Source: Chromatiaceae bacterium (lineage in GTDB: Bacteria; Pseudomonadota; Gammaproteobacteria; Chromatiales; Chromatiaceae). From it: DNA of 64,000 nucleotides. The position numbers and the translations under genes were made by a program. The notes beneath the pieces are model-generated. The model searched no databases. It was not told the DNA's origin and saw nothing but the letters and a program-made list of their open reading frames with translations. The stretch spans positions 1 through 64,000 of the forward strand of contig JACDZG010000016.1 of the NCBI GenBank assembly GCA_013426805.1, given 5' to 3'. Positions 17,809-26,260 of this stretch are shown here, in pieces; the stretch's first letter is position 1; every line of letters begins with the position of its first letter.

Positions 17809-20445
17809 TCAGAAGTCGTTCACAAAAGCCAAATCGATCGTCACGTCGAAGCGCGCCTCTTCCACCCCGGTCTCGGTGTCGCGCAGAATCAACTGAAAGA
17901 CCTTCTTGCTGTCGAAGCGCCGCCCCTCCAGGGTCAGGCTCACCGTCTTCTTCCACTGATTCATGTCGGTCGAGGTGCTGTCGAAGGTCAGGGTTTCGAC
18001 ATTAGTGACCGGCTCCGCACCGTCGTAGATCGCCACCTTCAGCGTCACGGGCTTGACTCGCTCGCCGACCGGCTCGGTCTGGATCAACTCGAAGCGACAG
18101 CGGTTGGTCGTGACTTTGAAGTTGCTGCCGAGCACGCTCACGCCGACGGTGCGGGTCCGGGTCTTGGCGGCGCTGCCGGTCTCCTTGACGTGGTGCACGC
18201 GGATGACCGGCACCACGATCTCCTGCGGCATGGCCCCGCCATGCACGAACCGCGAGCCGCCGACGAAGTGAAAGCGGTTGGCGCCCTTCGGCACCCGGAA
18301 CTCCATCCCGCCGCCGGCCCCGGCCGTCACCGCGGTGGAGCCGTGCCAGGCTTGGTCGCTGGTGGGGAGATTGCGGCCCAAAAGATAGCGCTTCTTCGCC
18401 AACAGGGTCCCGGCGGGCTTGCTGGCCAAGGCGTTCTTGTCGCTCTCTCCAGGCGGTGTCTCCTGGAACAGGAAGCCATGGTCGGCGGTGATGACCAGAT
18501 GATTGCCGTTGAGACTGTTAATGATCTTGCTCACCAGGTCGCACAGATCATCGATCGCCTTGCGCACCGCGCCGAACGTTTGTCCCTCGGTCGCGGCCTT
18601 GTCGCCGACCGCGTCCACCTGGTCGTGATAGACATAGACCACCCGGTACGGCTTGACGAAGGCGCGCCCCTCGTCCTTCTTCATGGCCATGAAGTCGTCT
18701 GCCTTGACCGCGACGCCCTGCACGGCTTCCAGCACCTTGTCCCGCTGTTCCAGTGAGCCGCACGGGAGGCCGTCGACCCGAATGGTCCCGCCCTCGTCGT
18801 AGTCGAGAGCCTGATGGGGCAATAAGGCGGCCATGCCGAGCCCGGTATAGGACGGCAGCACGCCAAGCTGGGCGGACAGCGCCGCGTCGAAGCGGTACTT
18901 GCCGTTGAGCAGGCCGCAAAGCTCCTGCGCAATCTCGAAGCGCAAGGCGTCGCTGATGATCACGAAGACCCGGCGGTCGGCCCCTTTAGCCAGCACACGC
19001 CCGACGTCCCGCTCAAAGAAGGTCTGCTGATTGGGCAGCCCGTCGATGCTCCAGGACCCGAGCAGGCCGGCCTCCAGATGCTTGTTCCACTCCAGCGCCA
19101 GCTCGGCCACGAAGCCCGTGCCATAGACCTGCTCGACCTCCTGGCGCAAGGACTTCAGGATATCCCAGTCGTGGGACTCCGCGTCATCCGCCGCCTCGCA
19201 GAACTGGCGGTAAAGCTGGTCGAAGCGGTACAAGCCGTCTGTGTAGGCACCCAGCAGTGCTTGTGCGTCCGGCTGCGCCAAGCCGCCGAGGTGCGCGTTG
19301 CGCAGGGCGAACAGGTCCGCGGCGATTTGCAGAGCCTCGTAGACCGCGTACAGGGACCGGCGCGGGGCACGGGGGGTATCCGGCAGCGCCCGTGCCGCCC
19401 AGTAACCATCCTGCCGGTGCGCGGCAATGGCACGCACGGACTCGGGCTTGATGGTCTGCGCGGTCTCCAGCACGCGGTCGCGCAAGCGGCTGGCGACGAC
19501 CTGTTCGACCAGCAGGAAGGTCTTGACCTCGGCCAGCGCCTCGATCTCCAAGGCGCCGAGGTGAAGACCCAGCTTCACCGCATCCGCCACACCGGCCGAC
19601 AGCGACTCATAAGAGGGGCCGCGGGTACTGCTGTCGCGCCACTGGGCGAGACAGACCACCGCATTGGCTGCTCCCTGGCGCGGTAGCGTGAGCGGCTTGA
19701 GGCCCTCAGGAAGCGGCGCCCGGCAGGCGTGACTGAAATCCGACACCAGTAGCCGGATCAGCAGGTTCTTGAGCGTCGGCGTTCCTTCCTGATAACCGAA
19801 CTGGCCGCCGGCCAGTTCCCAAAACGACGCCTGGACGCCGAATTTTTCCATCTCCTCCCACGCGGGCGGGAGCGCGTCGAGATGGCCTTCCGGAATGCTA
19901 TCGAATAACGCGATCAGGACATTGAAGAACTCCGGCTGATCAGCCTTGGCGAGCACCGCAATGATCTTGCGATCGATGTCCAGCGCACTGTCATTGGGGC
20001 TGACCAGCCGCTTCAGCCGCTCCAGCCGGTCCCGGCTGGCGAAGAACCGCGCCCGCTCCGCCAGGTGCAGGCGCAACGACTGCTGGGTCAACCCCAGATT
20101 GCTGAGCAGCATCGACGCCCGATCCGCCCGGAAATTCGCGCTGTACAGGCGCACATCAAGCAGCCAATCCTGTTCAACTTCCGGCGGCTCAGACGGCGCA
20201 TAGAGCAGGTAGCGGCCTTGGGTATCCGTCAGCTCCAGGCGCACCTTGACCTCCAATCCGGAGATTTCGTCGAGGCGCAACAAGGTCACATCACCCAGGT
20301 CGAGATCCGGCAGCGTCTCCTCGAACTCCCGATCAGGATCGATCCAGAAAACGATGCGATGGCCCTGCGCGATGAACTGATCTTTCAGCGCACTTTCAAT
20401 ACGTTGTGTTTCCATCGGCGCGTCGGCTGATTGATTCAGATCCAT
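17809..20445 (-). CDS. pglZ: BREX type 1 phosphatase-like protein PglZ
   Basis: 878 aa, the usual length. Signature segments are FWIDPDREFEETLPDL near the N-terminus, RVFVIISDALRFEIAQELC (metal-binding Asp of the alkaline-phosphatase-like core), SYTGLGMAALLPH, VITADHGFLFQE (second metal site) and FVHGGAMPQEIVVPVIRV. PglZ is essential for BREX phage restriction and for methylation by PglX. The start overlaps hepT by 10 bp, which puts it in the same transcript. It is one of only two BREX core genes here with no visible lesion (the other is brxB). Confidence 0.95.
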   Translation of the reverse strand: MDLNQSADAPMETQRIESALKDQFIAQGHRIVFWIDPDREFEETLPDLDLGDVTLLRLDEISGLEVKVRLELTDTQGRYLLYAPSEPPEVEQDWLLDVRLYSANFRADRASMLLSNLGLTQQSLRLHLAERARFFASRDRLERLKRLVSPNDSALDIDRKIIAVLAKADQPEFFNVLIALFDSIPEGHLDALPPAWEEMEKFGVQASFWELAGGQFGYQEGTPTLKNLLIRLLVSDFSHACRAPLPEGLKPLTLPRQGAANAVVCLAQWRDSSTRGPSYESLSAGVADAVKLGLHLGALEIEALAEVKTFLLVEQVVASRLRDRVLETAQTIKPESVRAIAAHRQDGYWAARALPDTPRAPRRSLYAVYEALQIAADLFALRNAHLGGLAQPDAQALLGAYTDGLYRFDQLYRQFCEAADDAESHDWDILKSLRQEVEQVYGTGFVAELALEWNKHLEAGLLGSWSIDGLPNQQTFFERDVGRVLAKGADRRVFVIISDALRFEIAQELCGLLNGKYRFDAALSAQLGVLPSYTGLGMAALLPHQALDYDEGGTIRVDGLPCGSLEQRDKVLEAVQGVAVKADDFMAMKKDEGRAFVKPYRVVYVYHDQVDAVGDKAATEGQTFGAVRKAIDDLCDLVSKIINSLNGNHLVITADHGFLFQETPPGESDKNALASKPAGTLLAKKRYLLGRNLPTSDQAWHGSTAVTAGAGGGMEFRVPKGANRFHFVGGSRFVHGGAMPQEIVVPVIRVHHVKETGSAAKTRTRTVGVSVLGSNFKVTTNRCRFELIQTEPVGERVKPVTLKVAIYDGAEPVTNVETLTFDSTSTDMNQWKKTVSLTLEGRRFDSKKVFQLILRDTETGVEEARFDVTIDLAFVNDF

Positions 20446-20915
20446 CCCCGGCGCGCGATCTCACCGCGCATCCTCTCCGCCACATCCGTCAGCACCGGAA
20501 CATAGCCGTGCGCGGTCTCCAATGCGTCGGCAAGGACGAGCGGGTCCTCCACATAGTCATGGACCATCTGGTTACGCAGCTTGCGCACCTCCATCCATTG
20601 CTCCGCCGCGGGGATGAGCCCGAGGCGCTCGGCGCGGTCGAGGTTGTCGATGACTGCCGCGGTCTTCTCTCCAAGCGCACTCAGGAGGACGGGCAAGAGC
20701 TTGTCCCCGAGGGTATCCTGCAAGCGACCGAAGCGGCTAACGAACGCATCGACCCGCTCGGCCAAGTCCGGCTCATGCTCCAGGTCGGCTACCCGCTGCG
20801 GCGTGAATGGGACCGTGAAGAGTCGCTCGGTAGTCGTGACGAGGTGCCGGGCTTCCTTTGCGGCGACGCGCGCAAGAAACCGCAAGCGCAGGGCGGTGGC
20901 GGGCGGCAAGGTCAT
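20436..20915 (-). CDS. hepT: HepT-like HEPN ribonuclease toxin
   Basis: 159 aa. The HEPN active-site motif RX4HXY is present as RNQMVHDY (residues about 118-125), embedded in an all-helical protein (LIPAAEQWMEVRKLR). In MntA-HepT (type VII) systems HepT is an RNA-cleaving toxin neutralised when MntA transfers AMP groups to the HXY tyrosine. The start at 20915 overlaps the mntA stop (ATGA). It lies between the BREX genes pglX and pglZ. Confidence 0.85.
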   Translation of the reverse strand: MTLPPATALRLRFLARVAAKEARHLVTTTERLFTVPFTPQRVADLEHEPDLAERVDAFVSRFGRLQDTLGDKLLPVLLSALGEKTAAVIDNLDRAERLGLIPAAEQWMEVRKLRNQMVHDYVEDPLVLADALETAHGYVPVLTDVAERMRGEIARRGWI

Positions 20916-21211
20916 ATCGGCTGTCCCTCTTGCAGCGCAATCTCGTGAATGGGTAATCGGCGCAGGTTCGGAGCCAGCAGCAGCACATCGACCTTGCGGC
21001 CATACAGCGAGCGAGAAATGCGCGTCGACAACCTGGCCGATAGCGCGGCCGGATGCTCGACCGCGGCGGGGAATTCGACCAAGAGATCGAGATCCCCTCC
21101 AGCCGCGTCGTCGCGCAGACGCGATCCGAAGACCCGCATCCGTGCCGCCGGCCCGGCGGTGTCGCCGACGATGCGGCGAATCGATCCGATCTGTTTTTCG
21201 GTCAGGCGCAT
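20912..21211 (-). CDS. mntA: MntA-like minimal nucleotidyltransferase antitoxin
   Basis: 99 aa. The nucleotidyltransferase motif reads GSRLRDDAAGGDLDLLVEF, a GS-X9-DXD (the usual spacing is 9-10), with the third acid in YGRKVDVLLL. It is the AMP-transferring antitoxin for the downstream HEPN gene, with which it overlaps. A hairpin-type repeat (E5) lies just upstream, so its transcript may start in or pass through it. Confidence 0.85.
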   Translation of the reverse strand: MRLTEKQIGSIRRIVGDTAGPAARMRVFGSRLRDDAAGGDLDLLVEFPAAVEHPAALSARLSTRISRSLYGRKVDVLLLAPNLRRLPIHEIALQEGQPI

Positions 21212-21237
21212 GTTTCAATGTCCCAGAGTGAGCAAGA

Positions 21238-21280
21238 AATTATCCACAGATGACACAGATGACACAGATGACACAGATGA
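21238..21280. repeat. Half hairpin element E5
   Basis: ATTATCCACAGATGACACAG continues with two more ACACAGATG units. No matching right arm follows, only CGCATCTCGC. It fills the gap between the AAA ATPase and mntA. Confidence 0.8.
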
Positions 21281-21312
21281 AGAGAAAACGCATCTCGCAG
21301 ATAAATACAGTA

Positions 21313-22497
21313 TCAACGAGAATCAACATCGCCCTGGCTACGCTGTGTTGCCGGCATCGTCTGAATTTCTTCGTACAGTCGGGTCAGATTGGTATCGACG
21401 AATGCCTCGCCCGGCCCCATGACCTCCAACTTTTCCGAGACTGACGGTATCGAGAAGAAGGGAACTGAACGTGTGTAACCTTCCGGCGTTCGATAGAGAT
21501 AGTGGACACCGGCGCGTGCCACCGCATCATCCAGAGAATTCAGAATGATCGGACTGTGAGTCGTTACCAGGACCTGCTGCCGTGAACCCACAAGGGTGCC
21601 GACCAAAAATTCGACTAATTCCGGGTTGATGCCATTCTCGATCTCGTCGAAGAGCACAAACTCGTGCTCCGTCAAAATCTCAGCAAGCATCGCCATGAGC
21701 CGCAACATGCCGTCGTTGGCATGTTTGGCCTCGGTGACAAGCCGAGTCGCTCCAAATTGCTCACGGATGTTGAGTTCTTTCCAACCGGCCGGCAGTGAAC
21801 GGGTGAAGACGCTGGTCAGTTGCGGATAGTACGCCTGGAGTCGTTCCAACAACTCTGTTCGTTGCGCCGCTGATAGTTCGTGCAGAAGCGCGGACAGGCG
21901 CTCGCCAGCCGACCCCCGATCCCCATGGCTCAAGGACGCTCTTTTTCTAAGGAATTGCGGCGCCAACACGTCGAGCGCTACAGTGTTATGCAAGAAGTCC
22001 TTGAGAGCGAGGATTTCGGGAGTCAGCATTTCGTCCTTGAGTTGGGACAGCACGGACCCCTCGTACTCGAACGCGATCTTCGTACGAGCCATATACCCAT
22101 GCTCGTCCGCACTCGCATAGCTGCCGTCATCAACGACGACGAGAAAGCGCTTGTCGATCCTGGCCGCTTCTTGAGTACACTTAAGCGTCGCACGATTGAA
22201 TCTCGCGTTCCATAGCAGCGCTTCGCCCTCTTGCCGCAATACGAGACCGACAGTGATACTGCTCTTTCGTATCAGCTTGGAATTCAGGTCGGCGGGGCTC
22301 CATTGACGCAGCTCCAGCCACCGGGACATCTGCCCTTTGAGCAAACAGGCGACGAAGTCCACGGCCTGAATGACCGTCGATTTCCCGGAACCATTTGAAC
22401 CGATCAGACAGGTAAAATCCGCTAGAGGCAGCTTGAAATCGACGAGCGACTTGAAGTTGTCAACGCTGAGTGCGGCTAAACGCATGGGGATACCCAC
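21313..22497 (-). CDS. AAA family ATPase (AAA_15/21-like) inside the BREX locus
   Basis: 394 aa from a GTG at 22497 with GGAG five bases upstream; ATGs at 22548 and 22485 are alternatives. ABC-type motifs: Walker A LIGSNGSGKSTVIQ, Walker B EFVLFDEIENGINPEL, H-loop VLVTTHSPIILNSL. The protein lacks a TOPRIM domain, so it is not a full OLD nuclease. It follows pglX by 78 bp and is an accessory gene of the locus. ATPases of this kind often work with an adjacent effector; here the nearest candidate would be the MntA-HepT pair or BREX itself. Confidence 0.85.
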   Translation of the reverse strand: MGIPMRLAALSVDNFKSLVDFKLPLADFTCLIGSNGSGKSTVIQAVDFVACLLKGQMSRWLELRQWSPADLNSKLIRKSSITVGLVLRQEGEALLWNARFNRATLKCTQEAARIDKRFLVVVDDGSYASADEHGYMARTKIAFEYEGSVLSQLKDEMLTPEILALKDFLHNTVALDVLAPQFLRKRASLSHGDRGSAGERLSALLHELSAAQRTELLERLQAYYPQLTSVFTRSLPAGWKELNIREQFGATRLVTEAKHANDGMLRLMAMLAEILTEHEFVLFDEIENGINPELVEFLVGTLVGSRQQVLVTTHSPIILNSLDDAVARAGVHYLYRTPEGYTRSVPFFSIPSVSEKLEVMGPGEAFVDTNLTRLYEEIQTMPATQRSQGDVDSR

Positions 22498-22575
22498 GGA
22501 TTCTCCGTTATCGGGGCGCGATCGAGTCCCACTGTCAGTGGATTTCATTGAATGTCTTCGTCAATCGGTATTGGA

Positions 22576-25497
22576 TCATTCCGCACTCGTACCGGTCACG
22601 GCTTTGACCTCCGCGAGCAGGTCGCCGAACTTGGCGTAGTTGACCTTGACGCCGTCGTCCAGGTCCAAGGTAATGCGCTGGTCGGCGTAGTGGCGCAGTT
22701 GCTCGTCGTAGCGGCGCAGTTCGTCGAGTTGGCGGGTCAGCTTGTCCCGCTCCTTTTGCAGCCGCTTGGCTTGGGCCGTGGTGGACGCGGACGCGATGTC
22801 GTCGACGAGCCGGTCGATGCGGGCGGCCATCTTGCCTTGCAGCGGGACCACGTATTCCATGCGCATACGCGCGAGTGTGCCCTCGTGGTAGCGGTGCAGA
22901 TAGACCAAGGCCTCGAAAGCCTTCTGCTTGCCGCTGGAGAAGCACCAGTAGATGGGCCGCCGTTTATAGGTTTGCAGGTGGTCTTTAAAGAAGCTGGCCG
23001 AGAGATAGCGGCGGATGGTCTCGTCCGGGGTCTCGCCGGACTTCGACCCCAGGCTCTCCGCCAGCCAGGCCATGTTCTCGTTCAGCGTCTCCGTGCCCCA
23101 GACGGCCAGCAGGAATTCACGGATGCGGTTGGGGGCGTCGCCGTCGAACCAGTTCGATTCAGTGATCGGAATGATACCGTCGGCGTCGGCGGGGAAAGGT
23201 TTTTTGTCCACAGATGACACAGATGAACACAGATGTTCATTTCTTGATCTGTGCTCATCTGTGTCATCTGTGGACTCTTCTCTTGCGGCATCGTAGACTG
23301 CCTCGAAGTCCCGGTTTCCGCTATACGCATAAATGAGTCCCGGCCGATCCAGACGATACCGGCCCATCATGCAGCCGATGGCGTAAGACAACAGTGCCGT
23401 CATCGTGTCGCGCCGGAATCGGGTCCAACGCTCATTTTCAGTTAGGTCGCCTCCATAACGGTAGACGGGGTTAACCGTAAGAGTGATAAACTCAGCAGAT
23501 ATGTCGGGGGTGAACTCATTAGCCAGCCCGTAGACATCAATGAAAATACGGCTATTTTCTTTTTCGAGGCGCTGCATTTCGGCGATTCTTTCGCGGTTAC
23601 GGGCAACTAATGCGGCGTAACTGGAATCAAGGCATAGAGGTAATCTTAGCGACGCCGCAAGAATGGGTGGCGACTGGAAATGCCATGACAATTCAAAAGC
23701 ATTCCAATCCTCTTCAGCAATCATTTTGCATCTGCGCGAACGGATCTCTATTTCATGCTGAATACTTGAAGATTCGTCTAGGCAGGGCAGTGGAATAGCA
23801 GCGATATCTCCAGGATTTGCATGCAGCGTTGGATTGATGACACCCAGCCAAACATTCGCCATCTTTGAGCATAGCAATGCATTCAGAAATAGAAGGGTTC
23901 TTGAATCAGCATAAACGCCACCGCCAACTGTGCTGCTAATAAATCCAGTTCCGCAGTAGCGCGCACAAAATTTATTCGGTGCAGCTATATCTGACCAAGT
24001 AATGCATTCATTAAAATAATAGTCTTCACTCCGAATTTCCTTGCTGTAGTGCGCGCCGCCGTACCAATCAGAAATGTACTTTTTAAGCGCCTCTCCATCA
24101 TTCTTCCAATCCACCACATGAAAACAATTACCAAACCATTTCCGAAATGAACCGCCTTTGAGAAGTGGAAACCGCTTTTTCATTGATGCCTGTGCTTGCC
24201 CCTTATTTGCACAATTCAGATCCACGACACGCCTATCAACCTCAAACCAGTACCTCACCCAACGAGCGTCGTCGCATGTGGCTAAACCTTTACGAACGTC
24301 TGCGTATTCTGACAATCGTTCCGATTCTCCAAGGATATGAAGCATCGCTGGAGACGCCCAATATGCAATCGGGCTACCCGGAATCTCGGCAAATCGCTCG
24401 GCTTGAACATGAAATCTGGTAGCAGAGTCACGATCAAGAAATACCTGTCCCTTGTCAGCAGCGTGTGGCGCATCATTTAGATTGACAAAAACGCCCTCAT
24501 AACCAACGACTATGCTCCCTGCGAAAGAAAACATTGTCGCCTGCACAACCTTTGAATTTAGTGACGGAAAACTGTTGTAGCCAATTTGAGACATCGTCGT
24601 GATGCTTATTTCCCGCAACATCCGCGCTCGCAGCTTTTCAAAAGAAGAGAGGAACATCCAGCTTTGCATGGTGACCATCGCGCTTTGGCCAGAGACTTTC
24701 GCCAGAGCGTAAACACGCTCGATAAAACACGCGAAAAGATCGGACTTGGCGTTAGGAAAGTGATCTTTTGCATATTTCTTCACCGCGGAATTCATGCCGT
24801 TACTGCCCATATAGGGCGGATTCGCCACCACTGCATCGAAGCGCATAGCAAGCGTCCGTGCCTGCGTTACCAGCGGCATCAACTCTTCTGCCGCCGCCCG
24901 GACAAACACGTCATCGCTTTCCAGTGCCCGCAATAGACCAGCTTCCATCTCGGGCAGCGCCGTTGCCAGCGTGGGCGGAATCTGAATCAAAGACCCAAAG
25001 GTCTTGGCCTCGGCAAATGTGTCGAACAAGGCACCGATTCTAGGTCGGGTTAGCGCAGCGTAACCAGACGCTTCAACCCCCACCGATTCGCCGAGGCTCA
25101 TCTGCGGAAGGGTGCCGGGAAAAAGGTCATCGGCTCCGAATCCGAGCGGGGGCTGTCGGGTGACGCCCTGCGGGCTAACCCGACCAACGGTGCCGAGGGG
25201 TTGCAGGGCACGGGCAAGCTCATCGGCATCCAACCCCTTGCTCTCCTGCAAGGCCAGGACATTGAGCCTGGGCGGATCATCAAACAACCGCCGGTCATCG
25301 GCGCGGGCCTTCATCAACAAGGCAAAACCGGCTAACTGGGCAGCCCGGTCGTCGATATCCAACCCGTAAAGGTTCTTCTCCAGGATCAGCCGCGGAATGT
25401 CCCGCGGACGGTAGCCGCGCTCCAGGTAGATGGCCTTGAGTACATCGTAGGCCACGACCAGGATGTGCCCAGAACCGCAGGCGGGATCGAGTACAGT
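22576..25497 (-). pseudogene. pglX: BREX adenine methyltransferase PglX, N-terminally truncated
   Basis: The frame reads from KPSITVLDPACGSGHILV (SAM-binding motif I) near 25497 through DAVVANPPYMGS (motif IV, NPPY) to the C-terminal RLQKERDKLTRQLDELRRY. Roughly 970 of the usual 1150-1200 residues remain. The N-terminal domain is missing and a TGA precedes the junction, where the frame abuts a broken vapC. Translation could restart only at a GTG (25455) inside motif I, which would drop the DPACGSG loop. A hairpin element is inserted in frame at 23206-23276. PglX methylates the non-palindromic BREX site; this copy is very likely inactive. Confidence 0.88.
23206..23276. repeat. Hairpin element E6, in frame inside pglX
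   Basis: GTCCACAGATGACACAGATG with ACACAGAT on one side and the reverse complement on the other. On the coding strand it is translated as STDDTDEHRSRNEHLCSSVS plus SVD without breaking the pglX frame, adding roughly 24 residues that PglX does not need. Confidence 0.88.
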
Positions 25498-25706
25498 GAT
25501 ACTCGGCTTTGCTCAGTCAAGGCGACAATCTGGAGAGCCAGCGCGTCGTCCATCTCTCGTCTAACCCATTTGTAAAGCTCGTACTGCACGGCCGTGGGCA
25601 CAAGCAAGACAGCGGAGCGTTGCAGATAGGGACGGAACTGCTCGGCGAGTGCGTCATCGGTGAGCCATTCGATCCAGCCACAGGTATCCACCAGTACCGT
25701 CATCAA
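25490..25706 (-). pseudogene. vapC: VapC PIN-domain toxin, C-terminally truncated
   Basis: About 72 codons of a PIN domain: VLVDTCGWIEWL (first acidic residue), PTAVQYELYKWVRRE and ALQIVALTEQSRV. It then runs into pglX sequence in another frame. The distal acidic residues of the active site are lost, so the ribonuclease is dead. It overlaps vapB by a few bases. Confidence 0.85.
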
Positions 25707-25912
25707 TAACGGTCCGAGCGGTCGCGATACTCGGTCGGGTCTGCACCCTTGAGCAGGCCGCGGGCCTCCTCCATGGAAATCAGCGGGACGAGCTCGATAA
25801 CCTTGCCTTTGGGGATAACGGCGAATTTCTGCCCGGCATGAAGGCCGAGTTCGTCTCGTACACGTTTTGGAATGGAAAGTTGGAACTTAGGTGAAAGGGT
25901 GGCAGAGTTCAT
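25703..25912 (-). CDS. vapB: VapB-type AbrB/SpoVT antitoxin
   Basis: 69 aa. The swapped-hairpin AbrB fold is evident in TLSPKFQLSIPKRVRDELGL, HAGQKFAVIPKGKVIELVPL, followed by a short toxin-binding tail with EEARGLLKG. With its toxin truncated it is an orphan. It probably still binds its own promoter. Confidence 0.88.
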   Translation of the reverse strand: MNSATLSPKFQLSIPKRVRDELGLHAGQKFAVIPKGKVIELVPLISMEEARGLLKGADPTEYRDRSDRY

Positions 25913-25937
25913 GGCACTTTAGTTCTCGTCAGATCGC

Positions 25938-26153
25938 TCAGTTGCCGCCGAGCAGGACTAGGGTTTCCAGGTCTTCCGCCAGATCGTAGTCGGCAATCGG
26001 GACCCCCAGCTCGGCAAGGAGCCGCATGGTCTCCTGCTTTGACTTCGCAAACACCTGAGCCACCTGACCCAGGCTGAGCTGGCCGGCCTGGAAGGCGCGC
26101 ACGGCGATCAACTCCGGGTCGGTTTGCGGTGCCTTGGTGTCGACGGCTTGCAT
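25938..26153 (-). CDS. UPF0175 family small protein
   Basis: 71 aa. The UPF0175 pattern is clear: AVRAFQAGQLSLGQVAQVF, SKQETMRLLAELGVPIADYD and DLAEDLETL. These proteins are DNA-binding antitoxin-like factors often encoded with PIN toxins, but direct evidence is thin. It lies between brxC and vapB, on the same strand. Confidence 0.8.
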   Translation of the reverse strand: MQAVDTKAPQTDPELIAVRAFQAGQLSLGQVAQVFAKSKQETMRLLAELGVPIADYDLAEDLETLVLLGGN

Positions 26154-26260
26154 GGAAAACCGCCAGTTCGGGCATGCATCAAGCATATCATCCGTGGGCG
26201 ACGACTGGGCCGTGACCAGCGCTCCAGCCACTGTGCCGGAGCGAGGCAGGGGAAAACTGA

